Shown here: positions 17,024-26,448 of the stretch, piece by piece
How positions within the stretch are numbered: the stretch's first letter is position 1
Layout: the number at the start of each line of letters is the position of its first letter
Assembly (NCBI GenBank): GCA_003223645.1
Contig: QHVT01000006.1
Coordinates: forward strand, 276,967-340,966
Direction: 5' to 3'
Source of the DNA: Acidobacteriota bacterium
GTDB lineage: Bacteria > Acidobacteriota > Thermoanaerobaculia > Gp7-AA8
DNA: 64,000 nucleotides
Translations under genes and position numbers: made by a program
The notes under the pieces: model-generated
What the model saw: the letters and a program-made list of their open reading frames with translations, nothing else
The model's database searches: none
Told to the model about the DNA's origin: nothing

Positions 17024-17740
17024 ATGAAGAAAGCACTCGCCCTGTTCGCGTTCGTGACGCTCTTCGCCGCAAACGCATTCGCCACGTACGTCGTCGTGAT
17101 GAAAGACGGCACGCACTACAACGCGAAACAGAAGTGGACGATCGTCAACGGCAAGGCGCTGATCCTCCTGGAGAACGGACAGTCGCTGCAGGTCGATCCG
17201 AATTTCATCGACGTGCCGAAGTCCGAGCAGTTGACGAAACTCGGCATCACCAGCGGCGGCATCGTCGACCTCAACACGAACCTTCCCCCGACCACGAGCA
17301 CCGCACCGCGGCAGCCCTCCCTCGGCGGAATCAAACTCCGCACGCCGCAACAGCAGAAAGCCGCGCAGCAACAGCAGGCTTCCACCCCCTCGCCCACCGC
17401 GAGCAGCTCCGGCGGCGTCTCGGCCGCCGTCATCGACAAATTCGAGCGCGCCTACGACAACATGAGCATCTTCGAGCGCAAGATCACCTCGACCGGCGCG
17501 CACAGCATCCGCGCGGAGTTGACCGTCGACACCGAAGACCGCGTCTTCAACGCCATCTCCGCAACGGCGCTGCTCATGGTCCGCATCGAAGACGCACGCA
17601 TCGACAGCGTCGAGCTGTTCATGAAGACCGGCGTGGGCGGCTCCGCGGGACGCTTCCAGATGTCGCGCGGCGACGCCGAGGCGCTCGTGAACCGCACGAT
17701 CTCGCAGTCGGATTACTTTGTGCGGAACGTGATTTATTGA
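17024..17740 (+). CDS. Secreted protein, function unknown
   Basis: 238 aa from ATG 17024, which has GGAG about 9 bp upstream. The signal peptide is MKKALALFAFVTLFAANAFA. Residues about 20-75 form a small beta domain seen in exported proteins that begin V.MKDGTHY.AK.KW..VNGKA. A Pro/Gln-rich linker (about 90-135, including runs of Q) joins it to a C-terminal mixed domain (about 138-238) with regular strands (HSIRAELTVDTEDRVFNAIS). I do not recognise the family. Confidence 0.75.
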   Translation: MKKALALFAFVTLFAANAFATYVVVMKDGTHYNAKQKWTIVNGKALILLENGQSLQVDPNFIDVPKSEQLTKLGITSGGIVDLNTNLPPTTSTAPRQPSLGGIKLRTPQQQKAAQQQQASTPSPTASSSGGVSAAVIDKFERAYDNMSIFERKITSTGAHSIRAELTVDTEDRVFNAISATALLMVRIEDARIDSVELFMKTGVGGSAGRFQMSRGDAEALVNRTISQSDYFVRNVIY

Positions 17741-17744
17741 TCTT

Positions 17745-18006
17745 CAGTTTATCCCGCGCGCAGACGCGGGATCTCCGGGTACACCGCGCAAAACATTCCG
17801 ACAAGCGAGAACGCAGCACCGCGCTCGCTCGATTCGCGTCGATCGTGCTGCTCATCGCGGTGGATCCGGAGATCCCGCGTCTGCGCGCGGGATAAACTGA
17901 CAGGCGAGCATCCGAGCACCGAACACGGTGCTCGCTCGATCCGCGTCGATCGTGCTGCTCATCGCGGTACAACCGGAGATCCCGCGTCTGCGCGCGGGAT
18001 AAACTG
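17745..18006 (+). repeat. Repeat cluster: inverted and direct copies of a 43-bp unit
   Basis: A unit with ends CAGTTTATCCCGCGCGCAGA and ATCTCCGG occurs three times: inverted at about 17745-17778 and direct at about 17860-17899 and 17972-18006. The spacer between the first and second direct copies also repeats (a GCTCGATYCGCGTCGATCGT block). The 3' end of the minus-strand gene at 17959 lies inside it. Confidence 0.85.
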
Positions 18007-18933
18007 AACCACCTCCGCCCCCACCCCCTGCCCGAACACCATCACGTAGCGGAAGCTGTGCGCCTCGGTGGTCGTGACGGTGCGCTCGCCGGGCGCGAAG
18101 ACGAGCGGGCGGAGGTTGTACTCGATCAGGCCCAGCTCGTCGGGGATGTTGGCGAAGCGGAGGCGCAGGACGCGGCTGACGCCGTGGTCGCTGTTGCGCG
18201 TGACGCGGACGCGGCCGCTGGTGAAGCCGAAGTCGAAGACGGTTGCGCGCGCGCGGTCGGTGATGGCGACGGCGACGCCTTCCCGCGTGCGAATCGTGGG
18301 GACGAGCGCGAGTCTCGGGAATGACTGGCGCGGCTCGATCAGCTTCGACGGCAGCGGCTCGAGGGTTCGCGGCACGAGCGTGAGGTAGTTCCACCGTCCG
18401 ATCGGTGGCGCGCCGATGATCATCGGCGACTGTGCGTGTAACTCCGGCACGTCGCGCAGGAGCAAGTCCGGACTCCACCGCCTGTAGATGGACCAGTCGC
18501 GATCGCTCACGACCCAGTTTTGAATTTCGGGCGCGATGTCGATCGAGACCAGCAGTCCGCCGACGCCCTGCGGCGCGCGCACGGCGACGACGACGCGATT
18601 GCGTCCCGTCTGCACGAGACTGGAGATGTCGTAGAGATCGAGGTCAGGCTGATCGCCCACCCGCCGCCCCGCGATCTCGCGTCCGTTGACGAACAACTGA
18701 TATTCGGGATCCGCGGCGATCTTGAGGCGGGTGTAGTAGCGCTTCGCCGGCAACGTGAAGTCGCGCGCGGCGAAGAACGCGACCGGCTCGCCGGAACTGA
18801 GCGGGTGCTCCGCGAAGATCCACTGCGCCACACCGGTCGTCGCGAGAAATTTCTGCGAGTAGACGTGATTGAGCTTCGCGAACGCGGCGGTGAAGACGAC
18901 GATGAACGCGAGTACGATCGTCAGCCGCCGCAT
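17959..18933 (-). CDS. Membrane-anchored protein with a jelly-roll-like domain
   Basis: About 324 aa if started at ATG 18933 (MRRLTIVLAFIVVFTAAFAK, a signal anchor); an in-frame ATG at 18972 would add 13 residues and neither has a strong ribosome site. Residues about 50-135 look like the lectin-type sandwich found in rhamnosidases and sialidases (YYTRLKIAADPEYQLFVNGR, LDLYDISSLVQTGRNRVVVA). The remainder is beta-rich and ends with a V..GQGVGAEV strand. The last 15 or so residues (QFIPRADAGSPVVPR) are encoded by the repeat cluster at 17745-18006, so the natural C-terminus has been replaced or extended. Function unknown. Confidence 0.65.
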   Translation of the reverse strand: MRRLTIVLAFIVVFTAAFAKLNHVYSQKFLATTGVAQWIFAEHPLSSGEPVAFFAARDFTLPAKRYYTRLKIAADPEYQLFVNGREIAGRRVGDQPDLDLYDISSLVQTGRNRVVVAVRAPQGVGGLLVSIDIAPEIQNWVVSDRDWSIYRRWSPDLLLRDVPELHAQSPMIIGAPPIGRWNYLTLVPRTLEPLPSKLIEPRQSFPRLALVPTIRTREGVAVAITDRARATVFDFGFTSGRVRVTRNSDHGVSRVLRLRFANIPDELGLIEYNLRPLVFAPGERTVTTTEAHSFRYVMVFGQGVGAEVVQFIPRADAGSPVVPR

Positions 18934-19020
18934 CAAATCGCGGTCGGATGCGCTGATCCGCACCCTCCTCATCGGGCAACTCGGCACGTTGGTCGATTGC
19001 CCGCGCCCTTCTCCCCGCAA

Positions 19021-19083
19021 GCCGAGGAGAGCGGGCATCCTGCCCGCCTCCCGGGCGCGGGCGGGACGCCCGCTCTCCTCGGC
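19021..19083 (+). repeat. Intergenic palindrome, family D (GAGGAGAGCGGGC)
   Basis: Inverted repeat with 28-bp arms starting GCCGAGGAGAGCGGGC. A second member lies at 32637-32702. Here it separates the divergent genes at 17959 and kdsB. Confidence 0.85.
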
Positions 19084-19131
19084 GCGTGGAGAAGGTGCCC
19101 GAAGGGTGTCGCGTTAGAATTCGAGACCGAC

Positions 19132-19863
19132 ATGCGGGCGGTGATTGTAATTCCGGCGCGTTACGCGTCGACGCGTTTCCCCGGCAAACCGCTCGCGCTC
19201 ATCGCCGGCGTCTCGCTCATCCAGCGCGTGTACGACCGCGCGGCGCAGTCGCAGCGCGCGGACGCGGTGTACGTCGCCACCGACGACGATCGCATCTTCG
19301 AGCACGTCGCCGCGTTCGGCGGAAAGGTCGTGAAGCCGGACGGCGACTTCGCGAGCGGAACCGATCGTTGCGCGGCGGCGCTGCCGCTCATCGAGTCGAT
19401 CGAGAAGCAGCCGTTCGACATCATCCTCAGCGTGCAGGGCGATGAGCCGCTGATCGACATGACCTCGGTCGACGCTCTGATCGATCGCCTTTCGAATTCG
19501 ATCTCCGGAATGGGAACGCTGGCCTGTCCCTTCGAAACCGATGACGAATTCCAGGCGCGCGACGTCGTGAAAGTCATCGTCGACTCGGTCGGCAACGCGA
19601 TTTACTTCTCGCGCGCGCCGATCGCAACGAAAGAAACCGCGCTGCACCACATCGGCGTTTACGCCTATCGCCGTTCCGTGCTCGAGCGCTTCGTTGCTCT
19701 CCCGCCCTCCTCGCTGGAACGCGCCGAATCGTTAGAACAGTTGCGGGCAGTGCAACACGGCTTTAAAATTGCCGTGCTACAAACAACCAAGCCGCACCTG
19801 GGCGTCGATCGCCCCGAGGATGTGGCGCGCGTCGAGGAAGAACTTGCGAGACTGCATGCGTGA
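19132..19863 (+). CDS. kdsB: 3-deoxy-manno-octulosonate cytidylyltransferase
   Basis: 243 aa, normal length. It activates Kdo with CTP for lipid A-core assembly in the cytoplasm. The start is ATG 19132 (MRAVIVIPARYASTRFPGKP); the nucleotide-binding loop is PARYASTRFPGKPL and the metal/CTP motif is VQGDEPLI. HHIGVYAYRR and the C-terminal L.VDRPEDV motif are also present. With kdsA at 31780 it shows that the organism makes a Kdo-containing LPS. Confidence 0.96.
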   Translation: MRAVIVIPARYASTRFPGKPLALIAGVSLIQRVYDRAAQSQRADAVYVATDDDRIFEHVAAFGGKVVKPDGDFASGTDRCAAALPLIESIEKQPFDIILSVQGDEPLIDMTSVDALIDRLSNSISGMGTLACPFETDDEFQARDVVKVIVDSVGNAIYFSRAPIATKETALHHIGVYAYRRSVLERFVALPPSSLERAESLEQLRAVQHGFKIAVLQTTKPHLGVDRPEDVARVEEELARLHA

Positions 19864-19950
19864 TTGCGAGGGACGGGCGTGAGCCGATGGCTCACACTGA
19901 ATGAAACACACTCGACGTACCTAAACTCTCTCCCCCTGAAAAACAACCCC

Positions 19951-21724
<1,774 letters not shown>

Positions 21725-21736
21725 GAAGTCGCCGTC

Positions 21737-23869
21737 ATGCCGGAGCGCCTCACCGGAATCATCGAGCGCATCCGGCATTACAGCGCCGTGACGGGGTTTT
21801 GCGTCGCGGAGTTGCGCGACGGACACGGCGCGCTCGTCACGCTGGTCGCTGTGTCTCCACCTCTCGAGCCAGGCGATGAAGTCGAGGCAGAAGGCGCGCG
21901 CGTCGTCGATCCTCGCTACGGCCTGCAATTCAAAGCCGACCGCGTCGCGCCGCTGCTGCCGGTGACCGCGGAGGCGATGACGCGGTATCTCGCATCGCGA
22001 CGCGTGCCGGGAATCGGGCCGGCGCTCGCGAAACGTCTCACGGCGAAGTTCGGGAAACAGCTCGTCGCCGTGCTCGACGACGCTCCCGAGAAACTGCTCG
22101 AGGTTCCCGGCATCGGACGCGCGAAGGTGGAGACGATCAGAAAGGGATGGAGCGAGAAGCGCGATGTGTGGCGGCTCGCGGCGCTGCTGGCGGAGCATGG
22201 CATCGGGACGGGACGCGCGGTGCGGATCCAACGAGTATTCGGCCCCGCCGCACTGACGATCGTCCGCCAGAACCCATACCAGCTCGCACAGGAGATCAGC
22301 GGCATCGGCTTTCGCATCGCCGACGGAATCGCCGGCTCGGTCGGCATCGCGCGCGATTCTCCGTATCGCATCCACGCCGGATTGCTGCACGTGCTTCGCG
22401 ACGCGCGAAACTCCGGTCACTGCGGACTGCCGCGCGAAGAGCTGTTGTCGAAAACGGCAACGCTCCTCGAGTGCGAGACAGCGCTCGCGTCGGGCCTGCT
22501 CGACGAGCTGCTCCGCGAACGTGTCCTGATCGCGGATTCCGGCATCGTCTTCACACGCCGCCTGTACGAAGCCGAGACTCGCATTGCCAGGCGGCTCAAA
22601 GAGCTCGCTTTCGCCGATGCGCTCTTCGACGAGAGCGAGCTCGACGCGCTCATCGACGACGTCGAATCCGACTTCGTACTGCCGGACGAGAAGCGCGGCG
22701 CGGTCCGGCTCTCCCTGACGAATCCCGTCTGCGTCATCACCGGCGGACCGGGCGTCGGCAAAACCACGGTCGTAAACGCGATCCTGCAGATCGCGGCGAA
22801 GCGGGAGCTGGACGTCGCGCTCGCTGCACCGACCGGACGCGCCGCGAAGAGGCTCTCCCAGCAGACCGGTCATTCCGCGAAGACGCTGCACCGGCTGCTC
22901 GAGTGGAGTCCCGGCCACGAGGGATTCGCGCGCGGCAAGGACCGGCCGCTCGGCTGTGACCTGATCGTGGTCGACGAGGCATCGATGTGCGACGTGCCTC
23001 TGTTCGAAGCGCTGCTCGACGCGATAGAGCCGGGAACGTCATTGCTCATCGTCGGCGACGCCGACCAACTGCCGTCGATCGGACCGGGGCAGGTATTGCA
23101 CGACATCATTGCGTCGGGTGCGATGCCGGTCGCGTCCCTGAAGACGGTCTACCGCCAGGGCAGCGGCAGCAGCATCATCGCCAACGCGCATCGCATCAAC
23201 GCGGGAAACGATCCCGATTTATCGAATGAGGAAGGAAGTGATTTCTTTTTCTTCGGCGCCCGGAGCGCGGAAGAGGCGCGCGACCGCGTCGTGGACATCG
23301 TGGCGAACCGGCTTCCGAATCGCTTTGGCCTTCATCCGCTGCGCGACGTGCAGGTGCTGGCACCGATGCGTAAGGGCCCGGCCGGCGTCGATGAGTTGAA
23401 TGCCGTCCTTCAGCGGACGCTCAATCCCGCGCGAGCCGTGCCCGGGCGGACGTTCGCGAGCGGCGACAAGCTCATGCAAACCGTCAACAACTACGACAAA
23501 GAAGTGTTCAACGGCGACGTTGGAATCGTGCGCGAGGTCAGCGCGGACGGCGACACCGTGATCATGGAATTCGACCGCGTGCTCGTCGAGTATTACGGCA
23601 CCGACATCGATCAGCTCCAGCTCGCGTACGCGACGACCATCCACAAGGCACAGGGCAGCGAGTTTCCGGCGGTCGTGATCCCGCTGCTGACGTCGCACGC
23701 GATGATGCTCCAGCGCAGCCTGCTCTACACCGCCGTCACGCGCGCGTCGCGGTACGTCGTTCTCGTGGGCCAAAAAGAAGCGGTCCACCGCGCGGTGAAG
23801 AACGCAAAGGAACTACAGCGGTGGACGCGGCTGAAGGATTGCCTGACTGCCGGCGGAGACGTCCAATGA
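21737..23869 (+). CDS. recD2: RecD2-type 5'-3' DNA helicase
   Basis: 710 aa, typical for RecD2. The N-terminal OB-like domain (about 1-75) is followed by helix-hairpin-helix motifs (VPGIGPALAKRLTAKFG, VPGIGRAKVETIRKGW). The SF1B helicase core starts with Walker A ITGGPGVGKTTVV near residues 333-345; motif II is VVDEASMCD, motif III GDADQLPSIGPG and the C-terminal motif YATTIHKAQGSEFPAVVIP. There is no RecB/RecC partner nearby, as expected for RecD2. It likely shares transcription with pyrG. Confidence 0.95.
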   Translation: MPERLTGIIERIRHYSAVTGFCVAELRDGHGALVTLVAVSPPLEPGDEVEAEGARVVDPRYGLQFKADRVAPLLPVTAEAMTRYLASRRVPGIGPALAKRLTAKFGKQLVAVLDDAPEKLLEVPGIGRAKVETIRKGWSEKRDVWRLAALLAEHGIGTGRAVRIQRVFGPAALTIVRQNPYQLAQEISGIGFRIADGIAGSVGIARDSPYRIHAGLLHVLRDARNSGHCGLPREELLSKTATLLECETALASGLLDELLRERVLIADSGIVFTRRLYEAETRIARRLKELAFADALFDESELDALIDDVESDFVLPDEKRGAVRLSLTNPVCVITGGPGVGKTTVVNAILQIAAKRELDVALAAPTGRAAKRLSQQTGHSAKTLHRLLEWSPGHEGFARGKDRPLGCDLIVVDEASMCDVPLFEALLDAIEPGTSLLIVGDADQLPSIGPGQVLHDIIASGAMPVASLKTVYRQGSGSSIIANAHRINAGNDPDLSNEEGSDFFFFGARSAEEARDRVVDIVANRLPNRFGLHPLRDVQVLAPMRKGPAGVDELNAVLQRTLNPARAVPGRTFASGDKLMQTVNNYDKEVFNGDVGIVREVSADGDTVIMEFDRVLVEYYGTDIDQLQLAYATTIHKAQGSEFPAVVIPLLTSHAMMLQRSLLYTAVTRASRYVVLVGQKEAVHRAVKNAKELQRWTRLKDCLTAGGDVQ

Positions 23870-23949
23870 TCCTTCGTACGCCCCACGCATCGGAAAACTA
23901 GAGTGGAGGACAGTTGCCGGCGTCCCGATGGAAGCGCTGGCGTTGCGCA

Positions 23950-26220
23950 TCAGCGCAGCAAAGTGCCGCCGGAAGATGCCCGGAGAGGCGACGGGCGTGT
24001 GATGCGGGTCGCCTCGGCTCGTTTCCGGAGCATCTCCGGGAACCGCGGATCGCCGCGTAGCGCTTCCAGACCAACATCGATTGCGAGCCAGGAATACCAC
24101 CATTCCCCTTCGCGGATTCCCTTCTCGATCAACGCAAACGCCTGATCGAAATCGCCGAGCTGGGCGCGCAGGCGCATGCGGAAGTACGTTAGAACGTAAC
24201 GCGTGCCGGCCAGTTCGTCGGCGCGATCGGCGATTGCGCGCGCCTCGGCGATGCGGCCGGCACGCGCCAGAATGGCGCCTCGCCACAACTCGAAATTCGG
24301 ATTCACGTCCGCCCGGATGCGATCGATCAAACTCATCGCTTCGTCGATGCGTCCCGCATGCATGGACGCCAAGGCAACGTACGCCCAGACATTGTCCGAT
24401 TCAGGAAATTGGGCCTTCGCATTGTGGAGCAATTCGAGTGCGCGCTCCGATTGCCCCATGATGATGAGGTACGCGGCGTAGGCCGTCATGACTCGCGGCG
24501 AGAGCGGATCGAGCTGGCGCGCCTGCCGGTGCGCGGCCTCGGCCTCGACGAATCGCTTCGCATGCGTCAGGCGGGTCGACTGCTCGATGTACGCCGGTGC
24601 AAAACTCGGATTCAACTGCAGAACGCGCGCGACGCGCCGCTCGTACTCCTCATCGTCGCCCGTCAGCGCCGCGGCCACGGCGAGATTCCAGTGCGCTTCC
24701 GGAAGCGACTCGTCGAGCGACAACGCCTTTTCCGCGAGCGCAACGAGCGGCTGGATGCAGTCGCGTGTCGGAGCGAGTCCGAGCCGGGCCTCGCGTCCGT
24801 ACAGGTGCGCGAGCGCGGCATAAGGCAGCGCGTATTCGGGGTCGATCTCGATGGCGCGATGAAAATACTCGATCCCTTTCGCCAGCCCGGCCGCCGTTTC
24901 TTTCGTCGCTTCGCGATGTCCGCGCAGATACTCGGCGTGCGCTTCAGGGTCGGGCGCGCGGCTCGCCGGCGGAACGACCTTGAGCCGTACTTCCTCGCAG
25001 AGATCGCGCGCAATCGCTTCTTCGAGCGCGATGAGATCGGTCAGATCGTGCCGGTACTTCTTTCCCCATAACGCAGTGCCGTCGGAAGCCTTGACCAGTT
25101 CCGCGTCCAACAACACCACTCCATTGATGGCGCGCACGCTGCCCACCAGCACGGCCTCGACGTTGAGCACTCGCGCCGCGTCCTGGGGATCAGCGGTGTT
25201 GCGAAAGCGCGACGCCGAGGAGCTTGCGATCACGCGCAGGCCCTCGATCCGGCCGAAGTCGCGCACGATGTCTTCCGGAATCCCGTCGCTGAGAAATTGC
25301 ATCTCCTCGCTGCCGCTCTTGTTGTGGAACGGCAGCACGGCAATCGACGTGATCAAAGGCCTCCTGATTCCGCTCGAGCGAATGGGCGGAGTGCTGGCGC
25401 TTCGCAACGCCGCCGCGACTTCGCGCATCGACGCATAGCGATCGTCGCGATTCTTCGCGATGCAGCGGCGGACGATCACGTCGATCTCCGGCTCCGGCAA
25501 CCGTGGCGGATCGTGATGAAGGATGCGGTGCAGCGTATCGATCGCCGTTACGCCGTCGAACGGATTCTCCTTGGCGATGACCTCGTACAGGATGCAGCCG
25601 AGGGCGAAAATGTCGACGCGGCCGTCGAGGTCGCGCAGCCCGCGCGCCTGTTCGGGCGCCATGTAGCCCGGCGTGCCGATACACAGCCCTTCCTCGGTGA
25701 GATTCGCAGCGCTGCGCTCGTCGCCGCGGAAACCGGCCGCGCGTTTCGCCAGCCCGAAGTCGACGACTTTCGCCCGCTTGTCCTCCGACACCACGATGTT
25801 CTCCGGCTTGAGATCGCGGTGCACGATTCCTGCGTCGTGCGCTTTCGCCAGACCGTCTGCAATGTCCGCGAGATATCGAAGCAACACCTCGCGCGAGTCG
25901 TGATTCAAGTGATGCCGCAGCGTCTCGCCCTGGATCAGCTCCATCGCAATGTACTGCAGGCAGCGATCGCCGACCGCCTCGGAGCCGATGTCGTAGATCG
26001 TGACGACGTGCGGATGATTCAGCCGCGACGCCGTCCGCGCCTCGCGTTTGAACCGTGCCAGCGATTCCGCGTCCTCGGAGATGTCGTCCGGAAGAATCTT
26101 GATCGCGACGTCGCGTCCGAGGCGCGTGTCGCGCGCCCGATAGACCTCGGCCATCCCGCCGCTGCCGAGCAAAGCGGTGACCTCGTACGGCCCCAGCCGT
26201 GTACCGCGTGACAATGTCAT
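23950..26220 (-). CDS. Ser/Thr protein kinase with FlgO/TolB-N-like domain and TPRs (copy 1)
   Basis: 756 aa. The PknB-type kinase domain (about 11-275) has K41 (VAIK), catalytic D136 (IVHRDLKPEN), D154 (DFG) and GTPGYMAPEQ. Residues about 292-400 form the FlgO/TolB-N-like module that begins SIAVLPFHNKSGSEEMQFLS and continues VEAVLVGSVR. The C-terminal half is TPR repeats (EYFHRAIEIDPEYALPYAAL, LLHNAKAQFPESDNVWAYVA). No membrane helix is seen. It is the first of three tandem paralogues (with 26418 and 28774), all on this strand. The final residues (PSPLRASSGGTLLR) differ from the other copies and end close to a family C half-repeat. Target proteins are unknown. Confidence 0.92.
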   Translation of the reverse strand: MTLSRGTRLGPYEVTALLGSGGMAEVYRARDTRLGRDVAIKILPDDISEDAESLARFKREARTASRLNHPHVVTIYDIGSEAVGDRCLQYIAMELIQGETLRHHLNHDSREVLLRYLADIADGLAKAHDAGIVHRDLKPENIVVSEDKRAKVVDFGLAKRAAGFRGDERSAANLTEEGLCIGTPGYMAPEQARGLRDLDGRVDIFALGCILYEVIAKENPFDGVTAIDTLHRILHHDPPRLPEPEIDVIVRRCIAKNRDDRYASMREVAAALRSASTPPIRSSGIRRPLITSIAVLPFHNKSGSEEMQFLSDGIPEDIVRDFGRIEGLRVIASSSASRFRNTADPQDAARVLNVEAVLVGSVRAINGVVLLDAELVKASDGTALWGKKYRHDLTDLIALEEAIARDLCEEVRLKVVPPASRAPDPEAHAEYLRGHREATKETAAGLAKGIEYFHRAIEIDPEYALPYAALAHLYGREARLGLAPTRDCIQPLVALAEKALSLDESLPEAHWNLAVAAALTGDDEEYERRVARVLQLNPSFAPAYIEQSTRLTHAKRFVEAEAAHRQARQLDPLSPRVMTAYAAYLIIMGQSERALELLHNAKAQFPESDNVWAYVALASMHAGRIDEAMSLIDRIRADVNPNFELWRGAILARAGRIAEARAIADRADELAGTRYVLTYFRMRLRAQLGDFDQAFALIEKGIREGEWWYSWLAIDVGLEALRGDPRFPEMLRKRAEATRITRPSPLRASSGGTLLR

Positions 26221-26262
26221 GAGAAGGACCCGCGCACATTGTACGCGGAGGCACCAAAATAG

Positions 26263-26448
26263 ATGTAAGGAGAAATGCGACTTTTCGTAACATCCGCGCC
26301 ACCGCGCGCGTCCTCGCCATGGTCGTGTCGACCGCGGTGCTGTTCGTCATCCTGCAAACCGGCGTCGTGCTGACGCGCGGGAGCATTCATCGGCGACAAT
26401 CGAATTTGCCGGCACCGTCACCGCGAACGATCGGATAGAGCTGGCGCA
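26263..26448 (+). pseudogene. Remnant of a second PlsC-like acyltransferase gene
   Basis: This strand encodes NIRATARVLAMVVSTAVLFV and onward to LTRGSI, closely matching residues 6-38 of the intact acyltransferase at 31045 (NIRAAARVFAMTVSTATLFV). Directly after, in another frame, comes IEFAGTVTANDRIELAQ, matching its C-terminal IEFGGTVTASDRKELAL. The roughly 180 codons between them, including the catalytic motifs, are missing. Its start is also broken (ATG TAA). It is a collapsed copy left by duplication of the kinase-acyltransferase unit. Confidence 0.85.
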
